A stretch of 64,000 nucleotides of DNA from Muraenolepis orangiensis (Eukaryota > Chordata > Actinopteri > Gadiformes > Muraenolepididae), in contig CM051000.1 of NCBI GenBank assembly GCA_027704905.1, forward strand, positions 18,619,949-18,683,948, given 5' to 3'. The translations under genes and the position numbers were made by a program. Below are positions 1 to 12,655 of this stretch, piece after piece. Positions within the stretch are counted from its first letter, which is position 1. Each line of letters starts with the position of its first letter. Under the pieces are notes generated by a model. It ran no database searches. It was given only the letters and a program-made list of their open reading frames with translations, and had not been told where the DNA came from.

Positions 1-1300
1 TTCCTCACGGGTTTGCAGCAACGTAAGTTTACTGGCTCCCTTTCGCCCTCAGACGTAACGTAATGTTTATAGCTCTGATTGTTTCCTGTCTGATATTGCC
101 TATGAATAGAAGCAGCGCTGACGCTGACAAGAGTGTGCTCAACTATTAGACATCTATACGGTGGAACTTCATTGGCTTTATAGCTTTGAATTCAGGCTGT
201 CCTCAAAACCGTAAGTTCATTTAATCCCTTTTGTAATTAGTCTCTCAATCGTAGATCTAGCCTTGTAGCATAGAATACCAAACCATTTATGCTTTGTGAT
301 TACAGGAGGATTGTCTTCGTCTGTCCAACTAGCCACTGTTTTTCCTGGGTTTAATCATTCTGTTGTTTTTATCTATTTGTTCGAATATACGTATGTGTGT
401 GTCTCGGAACCTTGCCACAACTGTGTTGCGACCTGGAGCTCGGTGGGCCTGGGCTGACGGCCTGCTACGTTTAGCCTACTAGTTCACACGTTTGTTTTGT
501 TTGTTTGTTTTGTCTGTCTTTCTTTGTTTGTTAGGCAAGTAGTATAACTCTGGCCTTGGGCATTGTGCAATATTTCTCGTTGGGGCGGTGCTCCGTTTGC
601 AGTGTTTACCAGTTTGTAGTGTGAAACGCCGTGTGCGTGTACGGCCTATTTTGGTGTGAAGTCTCATAGCGTTGAAGTGTGTGTGTGTGCGCGTGTGCAC
701 TCTAACTATTTATTCAACCTTATTTCGCTATACTATTTATTGGACTTTTAACACTGTGACTTATTATGTGATTGTGGTGCCGTGACTTATTTATTGCAGC
801 ATTTTGCACACCTGTGGGAAATAATTGCTTGTGCTGATTGCCAACTGTGTATTTATTGTGCCTACTGTTTTAATAAAATTGTATTTTGATTACATCAGTC
901 CCATCCTTGTTCCTTTATTGGACATAACCTGTTTAGATAGCTTTAAGGGTAGCGCTGTTTGGAGCGCTGTTTGGGTTTCCTAGCTTAATTATATAAATTG
1001 TGAATAAGGGCGCCCCCTGGGGGTCACATAAGGATAGTTTTTATCCACAGGCAGTGCGCTTACTGAACTGCTAGGAGTGCTGCCACTTTCACTTTCATAG
1101 CATTGTCATTAACATTACACTTACATATTTTGCTGGACTTTCATTACTCATTACAGCTACTGCACTGTTTTCATGATGCTGCTGCACTACTGCACTTTAA
1201 ATGCTTTTAAATCTTTTTGCACATTCAATAGATGTTCATACCATCTATCAGTCACTTTGCTGTCCTTTTTTTGTTCATTTTTATTTTTATTGTGTATAAT
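1..1300. other. no recognised gene
   Basis: No open frame here resembles a known protein. The only signal seen is an AATAAA polyadenylation-like hexamer at 872-877 on the plus strand, in T-rich sequence with the look of a 3' UTR or the edge of a retroelement. Without an upstream exon or a matching terminal repeat neither reading can be supported. Confidence 0.4.
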
Positions 1301-1388
1301 ATTTGAATGCAGCCATGCTGGCTGACTTCGCCGTTGGTGGATAAATGTGTGTATGAATGGGTGAGCGTGAGGCCAACCACTACTAAAC

Positions 1389-1668
1389 CACTATCACTAC
1401 TACACTACCACTACCAACCACTACTACACTACCACTACCAACCACTACTACACTACCACTACCAACCACTACTACACTACCACTACCAACCACTACTACA
1501 CTACCACTACCAACCGCTACTACACTACCACTACCAACCACTACTACACTACCACTACCAACCACTACTACACTACAACTACCAACCACTACTACACTAC
1601 CACTACCAACCACTACTACACTACCACTACCAACCGCTACTACACTACCACTACCAACCACTACCACT
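1389..1668. repeat. 24-bp minisatellite (CACTAC-rich)
   Basis: About twelve near-perfect 24-bp units built from CACTAC and CAACCACTA blocks. Because 24 is a multiple of three the array is open in several frames and reads as an eight-residue repeat, but there is no sign of a real protein. Confidence 0.9.
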
Positions 1669-1968
1669 AGGGCTGCCATTATAGAGATATTATATTGATA
1701 TATCAGACATGAGACTAGATATCATATGGATATCGTAACATTGTGATATGGCATACAGTAAGATCTGTCTGTAACTGATTTAACTTGTTCAAGGCTGCAT
1801 TACAGTAAAGTTATGTTTTTTTCTGAACTTACCACAGATATTTTATTTGCCTTTACCCACTTAGTCATTATATCTACAATACTGATGAAAATCTCAAATA
1901 TTTTTAAATGTGAGATTAAAATATTTTGTGAAAGCACCAATTGTCATTCTTACAATATTGTCTCAATA

Positions 1969-2661
1969 TCAAGTCAATATCAAGTCGATGGTTCTTGCAG
2001 TAGAGCTCCACTCCTGCACTTGTGACAATACCGCACCCAAACCATTACTGGATGCGTCAACAAAGAGTATGAAGGATTCATTGGAATAGGGGTGGGTCAA
2101 TAATAATAAAACTTGCTTTAGAAGACGGAAGGCATGCCAGCACTCTGGCATCCAGTCAGCTGCTGTGAGCTTTATGTCAAGCATTCACCACTTTGTCCCC
2201 CATGGACAGTCGTATAACTGATGCCGACTACTTTTTTAGGATCCGTGGCTACACGGTTGACACTGACAACATGCCTAAAGAACTTTGTGTTGCACAGTCA
2301 CTATTCAGAGAGAGAAGACACCAAGACATCATCAAGGTAAGACAGCAGACTGAGGTGACTGAGAAGTGTTCTCCGAAGATGCCTCGTATCATCCTCATGA
2401 ATGTGGCAGGGTTGTAACAGAGACCCTGCAGCCTCACAAAGGTGGCAGGGTTGTTACAGAGACCCTGTGTCGTCCGCTTGTACTCATAGAGTCCAAATGG
2501 TGACTTAATGCAGTGTATTTTGTGTCATCCTGATAGATCTCACTGTTGACCCAGGTGAGGTCCATCATGGAGAAGAGGGCAATTCCACCAAGAACGGACA
2601 CTGCATCAGCCTGATGATGGTGAGTATCCTCGACAGAGGGTTGGTTCTGCAGTTGAAGCAA
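1969..2661 (-). pseudogene. decayed Gypsy-type reverse transcriptase
   Basis: On the minus strand three frames in succession carry pieces of a Ty3/Gypsy reverse transcriptase. From high to low coordinates there is a segment with LGG..LFSMMDLT (catalytic block A region, about 2570), then LCYNPATFMRMI (block B, about 2420), then the RT/RNase H linker with F.LFVDASSNGLGAVLSQ (about 2040). The pieces lie in the expected order but in different frames with stops, so the copy is dead. The open frame just upstream (2565-3026) may be older gag-pol sequence but was not recognised. No LTR was found on either side. Confidence 0.8.
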
Positions 2662-3589
2662 GTTTCATGTTCAGTGCCCTCGAATACCTTGCACGGTTTG
2701 GAGTATCTGATTCTGTCCATAGCCCCCACGACTGACGGTTTGGTAAGTTGTTGCCCCTGAGCCATCAAACTTTCCAGCAGCGCTATGCCATGGTCTATCT
2801 TCCCTGCAGATTCCTGTGGATGATGTGACAGGACTGGAAGACACATAAGGCCAGGTGGCTTAACAGCAGGGGCAGCAGGGGACATGGTGGGAGACACAGC
2901 AGGACTCATTTCCACTTTAGAAACGTTACTGGTAGAGGCACTGAGCTGACTCTGTTGTTGGCATGGAAGGAGAGGTGTGTGACTTGTCATTATAATGTGT
3001 CCCCTCAAGTTCAGGCATGGCCACAAGTTCAGATGTGACAGGAAGTGAAAAACCTCTACTCAATGGCGATGTAAATGTTCTGTGACCTCTACCATGACTA
3101 AAACTAACCAGCAAAACAAACTGCATGCAAATGCAGGGTAGCCTTGGCTATGCACCTTGGAGAAGTCATGAGCGCTAACAATACCAAAATAATACGATAT
3201 CATAAATATATCTTGAGAATCCCCCTTAGTGCTATCAATAAACCAACCCAGCAAATGTACATACAGACAACAATGTCTGTCTTTGATCTCGCACAGCACT
3301 GAATTCATGGTTCATGGTAGAATTCCTCTCTCTGGTTGTGAAAATAATGCATGGAAGCCACACGGCCACTAAGCTAACAAAGCATGTGAGCAGACATGGC
3401 TTCCCTTATCTGATTTGCAACCCAAAGTCAGTGAGCAGTCAGTGGCCGGTGTCGTGCCGCATTCTGACCTCCGTCAGAAGAGACAAGACTGTGGCTCCAA
3501 CATTTATTTTAGAAACAAATCAGTGTTCATATTGAATATCCAGTATTATTGTAGTTAGGGAGATTACATATCACACTATCTCTATCTCT

Positions 3590-4256
3590 ATCATACTATA
3601 TCATACAATATGTATAGTTATATCATACCCTGTTATATCATACTATATCATAAATATAGTTATATCATACCTAGTTATATCATACTATATCATACATATA
3701 GTTATATCATACTTAGTTATATCATACTATATTATACACATTGTTATATCATACCTAGTTATATCATACAATATCATTAATATAGTTATATCATATCTAG
3801 TTATATCATACGATATCATACAATATCAAACATATAGTTATATCATACCTAGTTATATCATACTATATCATTCATATAGTTATATCATACCTAGTTATAT
3901 CATACTATATCATATATAAAGTTATATCATATCTAGTTATATCAGACTATATCATACAATATCGTATATATAGTTAAATCATACCTACTTATATCATACA
4001 ATATCATTCATATAGTTATATCATACCTAGTTATATCATATGATATCATACTATATGATACATATAGTCATATTATACCTAGTTATATCATACTATATCA
4101 TAGAATATCATACATATAGTTATATCATACCTAGTTATATCATTATATATCATTCATATAGTTCTATCATACATATAGTTATATCATACCTCACTATATC
4201 ATGCTATATCATACATATAGGTATATCATATCTAGTTATATCATACTATATAATAC
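3590..4256. repeat. 42-bp AT-rich minisatellite
   Basis: Diverged tandem units of about 42 bp made of ATATCATAC modules alternating with CTAGTT and ATATAGTT. It runs to within about 15 bp of the stop codon of the C-type lectin gene, so it would form most of that gene's 3' untranslated region. Confidence 0.85.
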
Positions 4257-4270
4257 ACTCTGAACTACAT

Positions 4271-7200
4271 TCAGCTCATCTTGAGGCAGAGGAAGTTCCT
4301 CTTCGTCATACAGTTACTGGTCTCAAAGCTCTTGGAACTCAGAGACAAGGCACCACAGAAGTTGTTCTGCTCGGGACAGAGGGAGAGCGTAGTGGGGATC
4401 ATCGGCTTGCCCCCATCCGCCCAGAACCATCTACCGGCCAGGAAACGCAGGCCCGTCCACACCTGGGGGAGACCAGACAACCACTTACACAGACTTTTTG
4501 GATCATATTGTATTATGATTAGGTATTCACAGAGCGTCTGTGGATACTTGATATTTTTGATTTGTAAAATCTCTTTCTCAGCCTCTGACTGGTTTTTGCA
4601 TTTTATCCCACATATTTGTCTTTACTTTAGGCAGGACGACTTGGCCCACAGGGGGCGCTATGATTCAGGGTCTAAGGCAGAAAACCAGGGCCGCCGCCCG
4701 GTGGACGAAAATGTCTGAAACTTGGTATATAGAAAACATTTTCTTTATTTTCTTTTCATATTTCTCTAAGAACCACTGACCCCTTTGCTACATATGCTTT
4801 ATGTGTCGATATGATTAAAAGTTCAGAAAAATAATAAGTAAAATTATTAAGAGTTATGCAAAAATAAAGTTATTACATGACCAAACATTATTATATTAAT
4901 CACTTATTAATCACTCTGCTTAAGAAGGGCCCAGGGCTTCACAACTTGGTAGACCAATAGAGGACACCCACTTAACAAATCTACCAAATTGTGTGTGGAA
5001 GGCTCAATGATGACAGGATCAATTTTAGTCAGTGTTTGCTGGGAGAATTGCTAGGCGCCACTTTGCCCACAGAGGGGCACCAACCCATACATAAATATAC
5101 CATATCTCAGATGTGACAGGTCAAAAGTTATCAAATTTGTCACACATATTTGTATCCTTGGTAAGCACATCTCCAAAGAGTTTGGTACCACTTTGACCAT
5201 AAGGGGCGCTATAATTCACTGTCAAATTCGCCCCCCCCTCCCTCAGCCCCCCCCTCTGCTTTGGTATCGTCATAGTAATGAAAAACAGGCTGGTGATTGG
5301 CTGTAGTATCGTCATAGTACTGAAAAACAGGCTGGTGATTGGCTGTAGTATTGTCATAGTAATGAACAACCAAACCAAAGGGTTAACACATCAGGGAGGC
5401 ACTGGGACTACAGACCCCATGTTAGACATGCAGTATTTATTAATTAATTTATCAATTCAATTAAACGACGATACCAAAGACAATCACCAGCCTGGTGATT
5501 GTCTTTGGTATCGTCGTAGTAATGAAAAACAGGCTGGTGATTGGCTCTGGATAGGAGGACTGATTCTGGTTCTAAAAGTATAGGTTTATTTAGACTAGCA
5601 TTGATTTCATTTTTATTCTGCTCTTTAGCTTTTTTTTAACTAAAGTACCAACACACAGTATAAAATAACAATTAAGTACCAAAACACACTGGAGTTTTCT
5701 TGTTTCTTAAACACCATTTGAAGTGCTTCATTCAACTGTCATTTAACATCCTCATGTTAACCTTCAGGATTGTATTGTGTATTGAGTGACCTTTGACTTC
5801 ATCAGAGTAGAAGAGCACCCAACTAGAAAGTGTTTGCGTTTCAGAGGAAGTAAAGAGGATTTGATTCTGACAATAATTGTAAAATAAGTAACTTTAAAGA
5901 TAACTATGCATAACATATGAGCTCTGTGTTAAAGTGCGTGTTGTGTAACCTGCTCACTAAATCAGAGAAGCTCAGTCAGACAGACATTACATCAGACAGA
6001 CAGACATTACATCAGACAGACAGACATTACATCAGACAGACAGACATTACATCAGACAGACAGACATTACCTCAGACAGACAGACATTACATCAGACAGA
6101 CAGACATTACCTCAGACAGACAGACATTACATCAGACAGACAGACATTACATCAGACAGACAGACATTACATCAGACAGACAGACATTACATCAGACAGA
6201 CAGACATTACATCAGACAGACAGACATTACATCAGACAGACAGACATTACCTCAGACAGACAGACATTACATCAGACAGACAGACATTACATCAGACAGA
6301 CAGACATTACATCAGACAGACAGACATTACATCAGACAGACAGACATTACATCAGACAGACAGACATTACATCAGTCAGACAGACATTACCTCAGACAGA
6401 CAGACATTACATCAGACAGACAGACATTACATCAGACAGACATACATTACCTCAGACAGACAGACATTACATCAGACAGACAGACATTACCTCAGACAGA
6501 CAGACATTACATCAGACAGACAGACATTACATCAGACAGACAGACATTACATCAGTCAGACAGACATTACCTCAGACAGACAGACATTACATCAGACAGA
6601 CAGACATTACATCAGACAGACAGACATTACCTCAGACAGACAGACATTACATCAGACAGACAGACATTACATCAGTCAGACAGACATTACCTCAGACAGA
6701 CAGACATTACATCAGACAGACAGACATTACATCAGACAGACATACATTACCTCAGACAGACAGACATTACATCAGACAGACAGACATTACATCAGACAGA
6801 CAGACATTACATCAGACAGACAGACATTACATCAGACAGACAGACATTACATCAGACAGACAGACATTACATCAGACAGACATACATTACCTCAGACAGA
6901 CAGACATTACATCAGACAGACAGACATTACCTCAGCTGTTGTAGCGTCCTGTGCCATCTCTGAGGCGAAGAGGTAGTCGTCCGGTGTCCCCAGACTGACC
7001 AGGTGGTAGCCGACTACCTTCTTGGTGTTGTTAATGCCCAGCAGACCCCTGCAGTGCTCCAGGGCCTGCTCCCAGGTCTTATTTTCCTTGATCAGGAGCA
7101 GCTTATTGTTTGCACAGAAGAATGGTTTGTCGTGTCCGCAATCCTCTCCTTTCCACTCGCTATTCTTCCTTTTTACACACTTCTTATTTACGTCCGTATG

Positions 7201-7621
7201 ATCTGTACACCAAACCAAAGGGTTAACACATCAGGGAGGCACTGGGACTACAGACCCCATGTTAGACATGCAGTATTTATTAATTCATTCATCAATTCAA
7301 TTCAAATTGCTTCCTTCGGGAACTACCTGTTAGTCTACTGTAGTTGAGCGGCCGCCCTCCGGGCCACTGCCATTGGCTATTGTCCATTAAGCGCAGAGCT
7401 ATCCAGCCTTCCTTATATTCAAGCTCGCTGTCTTGTGCCTCATTCTCGATGATGAGCAGGCTGCTGTTGAAGACGTCCTTGCAGTTTTCCATGGCGTCTG
7501 TCCACGAGTGTTGTGGGCTGCCCATGTGGACGTAGTTTCCTTGTCTGAGGTCAGAGGACACCAGAAGCAGAGAAAGACCAAAGAGGACCAGGATGAAGAC
7601 ACAACGCAGGTCTGTATCCAT
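4271..7621 (-). CDS. secreted C-type lectin with two CTLDs
   Basis: Complete three-exon gene: 7327-7621, 6931-7202 and 4271-4462 (252 codons plus stop). All junctions are GT-AG and in phase (ACAG|GTAGTT to TGTACAG|ATCAT; GAG|GTAATG to CCCCAG|GTGTGG). Residues 1-23 form a signal peptide (RCVFILVLFGLSLLLVSS core). CTLD1 spans about 27-128, with WIALR, the PLNYSR block and the closing WKGEDCG...FFC. CTLD2 spans about 129-251, with the ALEHCR helix, VWTGLRFLAGRWFWADG and terminal NFLC. No EPN or QPD calcium/sugar motif is seen in either domain, so mannose or galactose binding is doubtful. The layout resembles the short tandem-CTLD proteins (mannose-receptor-like annotations) expanded in teleosts, usually linked to innate immunity; that role is inference. 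There is no transmembrane segment. Intron 2 is largely a 20-bp minisatellite. Confidence 0.88.
5262..5365. repeat. 42-bp tandem repeat in lectin intron 2
   Basis: Two and a half units of about 42 bp containing GTATCGTCATAGTA and AACAGGCTGGTGATTGGCTG. A further unit sits at 5507-5547 next to a perfect hairpin. Confidence 0.75.
5371..5460. repeat. displaced copy of lectin intron 1
   Basis: About 90 bp from CAAACCAAAGGGTTAACAC to ATCAATTCAATT match 7213-7302, inside intron 1 of the same lectin gene, almost base for base. The match stops before the flanking exon sequence. It may be a remnant of a duplicated lectin gene or a small dispersed repeat present twice. Confidence 0.8.
5466..5516. repeat. 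near-perfect hairpin (25-bp arms, 1-bp loop)
   Basis: The left arm 5466-5490 is the exact reverse complement of 5492-5516, with a single C between. One further base pairs on each side. It lies in lectin intron 2. Confidence 0.9.
5971..6930. repeat. 20-bp minisatellite abutting the lectin splice donor
   Basis: About 48 copies of a 20-bp unit, CAGACATTAC(A/C)TCAGACAGA, with very few variants. Read on the gene's strand the C variant contains GAG|GTAATGTCTG, identical to the real donor of exon 2 at 6931/6930. Eleven C-variant units are counted besides the real donor. Confidence 0.95.
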
Positions 7622-7946
7622 GTCTTCACCAGCCAGAAAAACAAAGTCACATGAGTTACACACAGTTCATGTGTACATATTAGACATGCACAGGTATTAA
7701 TATAGCCATCAGATACAACTGACCCAATACTAGCTCATATCAAGCTATTGTAGACTACTATAATATCTCTATTGGAATATTTTGCTAATACAAAAAGCGG
7801 TTCCCAGGTATAACAATCGTATTTAAATCTGATTATTTTAGGCATGCTAGATCTCATCATCCCTTCTATTCCACTGACCCCAAAGGCTCCCCTGGCATGT
7901 ACTACTGTTAGACCAGCCGTTAGTTGTACTAGTTCTAGTATCACTA

Positions 7947-8125
7947 CAAGGATGAAGACAGTATTACTACATTACTACTAAAGCAGGACTCACAAGGATG
8001 AAGACAGTATTACTACATTAGTACTAAAGCAGGTCTCACCAGGATGAAGACAGTAATACAACGTTAGTACTAAAGCAGGACTCACCAGGATGAAGACAGT
8101 ATTACTACATATGTACTAAAGCAGT
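7947..8125. repeat. about 51-bp minisatellite upstream of lectin gene
   Basis: Four units containing AGGATGAAGACAGTA and ACTAAAGCAGGACTCAC. On the lectin's strand each reads GTCTTCATCCTGGTGAGTCC. The first 13 bases match the signal-peptide coding sequence of exon 1, and GTGAGT is a consensus donor. Confidence 0.8.
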
Positions 8126-8417
8126 GAACCACCTGACACGCCTGCCCACTGAATGGACCAATGATAACACACATTAATGACGAACTCCACGTCCAGAGAA
8201 GAAGATCACTATGGAAAACGATTTAAGTGCTAATCTGTACTGTAGTCAAAACTACACAAACGACCAACCACTATCAATACTACACTACCAATAAAGGATC
8301 TAGATTCTGCTATTGAAGCTGTTTTGAAAAAGTTTCCAAAACTGATAATATAACAGGTTTACTTGATTTTGATTACTGTCACTATACTCAACAACAACAA
8401 ACAACAAATCGTGAGGA

Positions 8418-8653
8418 TTGAATCCTCTTTATTGGTCACATACATGTAAACATACAGTGAAATGTGTTCTCTGCATTTAACCCATCCTAGTATTAGGAGC
8501 AGTGGGCAGCTATTTATACAGCGCCCAGGGAGCAGTTAGGGTTAGGGTGTCTTGCTCAAGGACACCTCCACAGTTTTTGCTAGGAGGAGCCGGGGATCGA
8601 ACTAGCGATTCTGTGAGGCGACCGCTCTACCTCCTGAGCTATACTGCCGCCCA
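8418..8653 (-). mobile_element. tRNA-headed SINE
   Basis: On the minus strand the element begins with a tRNA-like head: box A (TAGCTCAGGAGGTAGAG) and box B (AGTTCGATCCCCGG) are both readable at about 8580-8645. The body carries the conserved AACCCATCC and CAGTGAAATG stretches widespread in teleost genomes. A second partial copy of the head is at 60085-60200. Confidence 0.75.
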
Positions 8654-8665
8654 CACTCTATACTT

Positions 8666-9029
<364 letters not shown>

Positions 9030-9490
9030 ATAACTAGTATACTTCTACTACTACAGAACAAGTATACTTCTGCTACTACAGAACTACTATACTTCTCCTA
9101 CTGCTACACATAACTACAATACTCCTAATACTTTTTCTACTCCACAACTACTACACTTCTACCACTACTACTACTACTATTACAAGTACAAACTATTGTA
9201 CATTTTCTGGACTGCATTTAAATAGTAAGCTCATGTTGGAGAAGGATTGTCTGGACATTGAAAACATCTCGTGTGTGCCCATAATCTTGAAGTAAGTCCT
9301 GATTGTTATTTTATGCATCATTATACAGAGCTGAGTTGACCTTGCGATCATATTTACATAGGAAGCAAATCCTAAAATAATTTGCAATACACAAAGCAAA
9401 ATGTGTAGAAGGTCGCCATGGAAACTTACATTTAAATGCTAATCTGTACTGTAGTCAAATTGTTGACTGCTGAATTATCTATACACTAAC

Positions 9491-10490
9491 NNNNNNNNNN
9501 NNNNNNNNNNNNNNNNNNNNNNNNNNNNNNNNNNNNNNNNNNNNNNNNNNNNNNNNNNNNNNNNNNNNNNNNNNNNNNNNNNNNNNNNNNNNNNNNNNNN
9601 NNNNNNNNNNNNNNNNNNNNNNNNNNNNNNNNNNNNNNNNNNNNNNNNNNNNNNNNNNNNNNNNNNNNNNNNNNNNNNNNNNNNNNNNNNNNNNNNNNNN
9701 NNNNNNNNNNNNNNNNNNNNNNNNNNNNNNNNNNNNNNNNNNNNNNNNNNNNNNNNNNNNNNNNNNNNNNNNNNNNNNNNNNNNNNNNNNNNNNNNNNNN
9801 NNNNNNNNNNNNNNNNNNNNNNNNNNNNNNNNNNNNNNNNNNNNNNNNNNNNNNNNNNNNNNNNNNNNNNNNNNNNNNNNNNNNNNNNNNNNNNNNNNNN
9901 NNNNNNNNNNNNNNNNNNNNNNNNNNNNNNNNNNNNNNNNNNNNNNNNNNNNNNNNNNNNNNNNNNNNNNNNNNNNNNNNNNNNNNNNNNNNNNNNNNNN
10001 NNNNNNNNNNNNNNNNNNNNNNNNNNNNNNNNNNNNNNNNNNNNNNNNNNNNNNNNNNNNNNNNNNNNNNNNNNNNNNNNNNNNNNNNNNNNNNNNNNNN
10101 NNNNNNNNNNNNNNNNNNNNNNNNNNNNNNNNNNNNNNNNNNNNNNNNNNNNNNNNNNNNNNNNNNNNNNNNNNNNNNNNNNNNNNNNNNNNNNNNNNNN
10201 NNNNNNNNNNNNNNNNNNNNNNNNNNNNNNNNNNNNNNNNNNNNNNNNNNNNNNNNNNNNNNNNNNNNNNNNNNNNNNNNNNNNNNNNNNNNNNNNNNNN
10301 NNNNNNNNNNNNNNNNNNNNNNNNNNNNNNNNNNNNNNNNNNNNNNNNNNNNNNNNNNNNNNNNNNNNNNNNNNNNNNNNNNNNNNNNNNNNNNNNNNNN
10401 NNNNNNNNNNNNNNNNNNNNNNNNNNNNNNNNNNNNNNNNNNNNNNNNNNNNNNNNNNNNNNNNNNNNNNNNNNNNNNNNNNNNNNNNNN
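9491..10490. other. assembly gap, 1000 N
   Basis: Exactly 1000 unknown bases, probably a fixed-size placeholder, since the two other gaps have the same length. Confidence 1.
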
Positions 10491-10491
10491 G

Positions 10492-10695
10492 GATAAGAGC
10501 AGCCTCACCATCACGGACCTCAGGGCTGAGGAGCATCGTCAGCGTGTCTCTGCAGTACAAACCATAGAACTAAATGGAACAGCCCAACAAAACATGACTC
10601 CATTGAATGGTTGGAATGTAAAGCGCGGTGGTTTCTGGACCTTCATTGATTATCTGTACGCTTCTGAAACAGGTGCACTGATAACCAGTTTATAA
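10492..10695 (+). pseudogene. possible Ig V-domain exon fragment at gap edge
   Basis: The frame opening at the gap edge begins DKSSLTITDLRAE, the pattern of the E-F strand region of an immunoglobulin V domain. The expected D.A.Y.C that should follow is lost in this frame; a one-base shift gives EDAS followed by cysteines. The frame then stays open without recognisable content to a TAA at about 10693. It is probably the end of a broken or mis-assembled Ig-domain exon whose start is in the gap. Confidence 0.35.
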
Positions 10696-10703
10696 AACCA
10701 TCC

Positions 10704-12003
10704 CGCTCCATGTTATCATCCATAATCCAGATCAAGATCCCTCTCTATGTTATCATCCATAATCCAGATCAAGATCCCTCTCTATGTTATCATCCATAAT
10801 CCAGATCAAGATCCCTCTCCCACTCCATGTTATCATCCATAATCCAGATCCCTCTCCCACTCCATGTTATCATCCATAATCCAGATCAAGATCCCTCTCT
10901 ATGTTATCATCCATAATCCAGATCAAGATCCCTCTCTATGTTATCATCCATAATCCAGATCAAGATCCCTCTCCCACTCCATGTTATCATCCATAATCCA
11001 GATCCCTCTCCCACTCCATGTTATCATCCATAATCCAGATCAAGATCCCTCTCTATGTTATCATCCATAATCCAGATCAAGATCCCTCTCCATGTTATCA
11101 TCCATAATTCAGATCAAGATCCCTCTCCATGTTATCATCCATAATCCAGATCAAGATCCCTCTCCATGTTATCATCCATAATCCAGATCAAGATCCCTCT
11201 CCCACTACATGTTATCATCCATAATCCAGATCAAGATACCTCTCCATGTTATCATCCATAATCCAGATCAAGATCCCTCTCCATGTTATCATCCATAATT
11301 CAGATCAAGATCCCTCTCCATGTTATCATCCATAATCCAGATCAAGATCCCTCTCCCACTCCATGTTATCATCCATAATCCAGATCAAGATCCCTCTCCC
11401 ACTCCATGTTATCATCCATAATCCAGATCAAGATCCCTCTCCCACTACATGTTATCATCCATAATCCAGATCAAGATACCTCTCCATGTTATCATCCATA
11501 ATCCAGATCAAGATCCCTCTCCCACTCCATGTTACCATCCATAATCCAGATCAAGATCCCTCTCCCACTCCATGTTATCATCCATAATCCAGATCAAGAT
11601 CCCTCTCCCACTCCATGTTATCATCCATAATCCAGATCAAGATCCTCTCCCACTCCATGTTATCATCCATAATCCAGATCAAGGTCCCTCTCCCACTCCA
11701 TGTTATCATCCATAATCCAGATCAAGGTCCCTCTCCATGTTATCATCCATAATCCAGATCAAGGTCCCTCTCCCACTCCATGTTATCATCCATAATCCAG
11801 ATCAAGGTCCCTCTCCATGTTATCATCCATAATCCAGATCAAGGTCCCTCTCCCACTCCATGTTATCATCCATAATCCAGATCAAGGTCCCTCTCCATGT
11901 TATCATCCATAATCCAGATCAAGGTCCCTCTCCCACTCCATGTTATCATCCATAATCCAGATCAAGGTCCCTCTCCATGTTATCATCCATAATCCAGATC
12001 AAG
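10704..12003. repeat. 37/43-bp minisatellite
   Basis: More than thirty units of TGTTATCATCCATAATCCAG plus ATCAAGATCCCTCT. Two length classes occur: 37 bp, and 43 bp with an extra CCCACT. From about 11670 onward the variant AAGGTCCC replaces AAGATCCC and the two classes alternate regularly, a higher-order pattern. Confidence 0.95.
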
Positions 12004-12655
12004 ATTGTGAGACAACATGAAGGCCAAGAATACAAGCTGTATGTATACATACAGTATGTCTTCTATGGTCTATGTTTGTATGCTGAGTACAGGGAGAGAC
12101 AGAGACTCAAGCTGTGAGAAATACTTTCAAAATGGCCACTTGAGACTCCCATGGAATACATCTCCACCATGAGGATAGATAAATAAAGGCTATAAATAAT
12201 TTAATATACTATGCCCGCTCTACAGACCACTGGCTTTGAACCAGTCCCAATCAGTTTCATAGGGGCAATGGTTTTATTTGAGCTTATCTTAATGTTTCGT
12301 GGTCATTTAAATTCACTGCATTCATGTTTCATGACCATGATTTACATGCTCAGCCTGCAGCGGAGTTAACCCCTAGTGGTGAATGGTATGAACAGCAGCT
12401 GAAGGCTGGACGGCCACTTCAACATTCTGCAATATCTCCACCACTTCAAACCACACATTGGCCAAACAGATGATGAGCAACTAAAGGGAATAATTCTCCA
12501 GGGACCAGGGCTTAGATCACAGGCCCTATGGTCCTATGGCCCTGTATCCAGAAGTACCCCCAGAGCTAGTGATTAGCATTGATTTAGAGCTCAATAATCA
12601 ATGAAGGCCTGGTGCTGAGTACGGTAGAGCAGCCGTCCGTCCTACCGCCTTCCTT

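Noticed and set aside
5971..6930. CRISPR-like regular array
   Set aside because: Units follow each other without spacers, in a vertebrate intron; it is a minisatellite. The same holds for the arrays at 26887 and 31132.
5917..6963. 348-codon frame with RQTDITSD-type repeat
   Set aside because: It is the plus-strand reading of the lectin intron 2 minisatellite; the gene is on the other strand.
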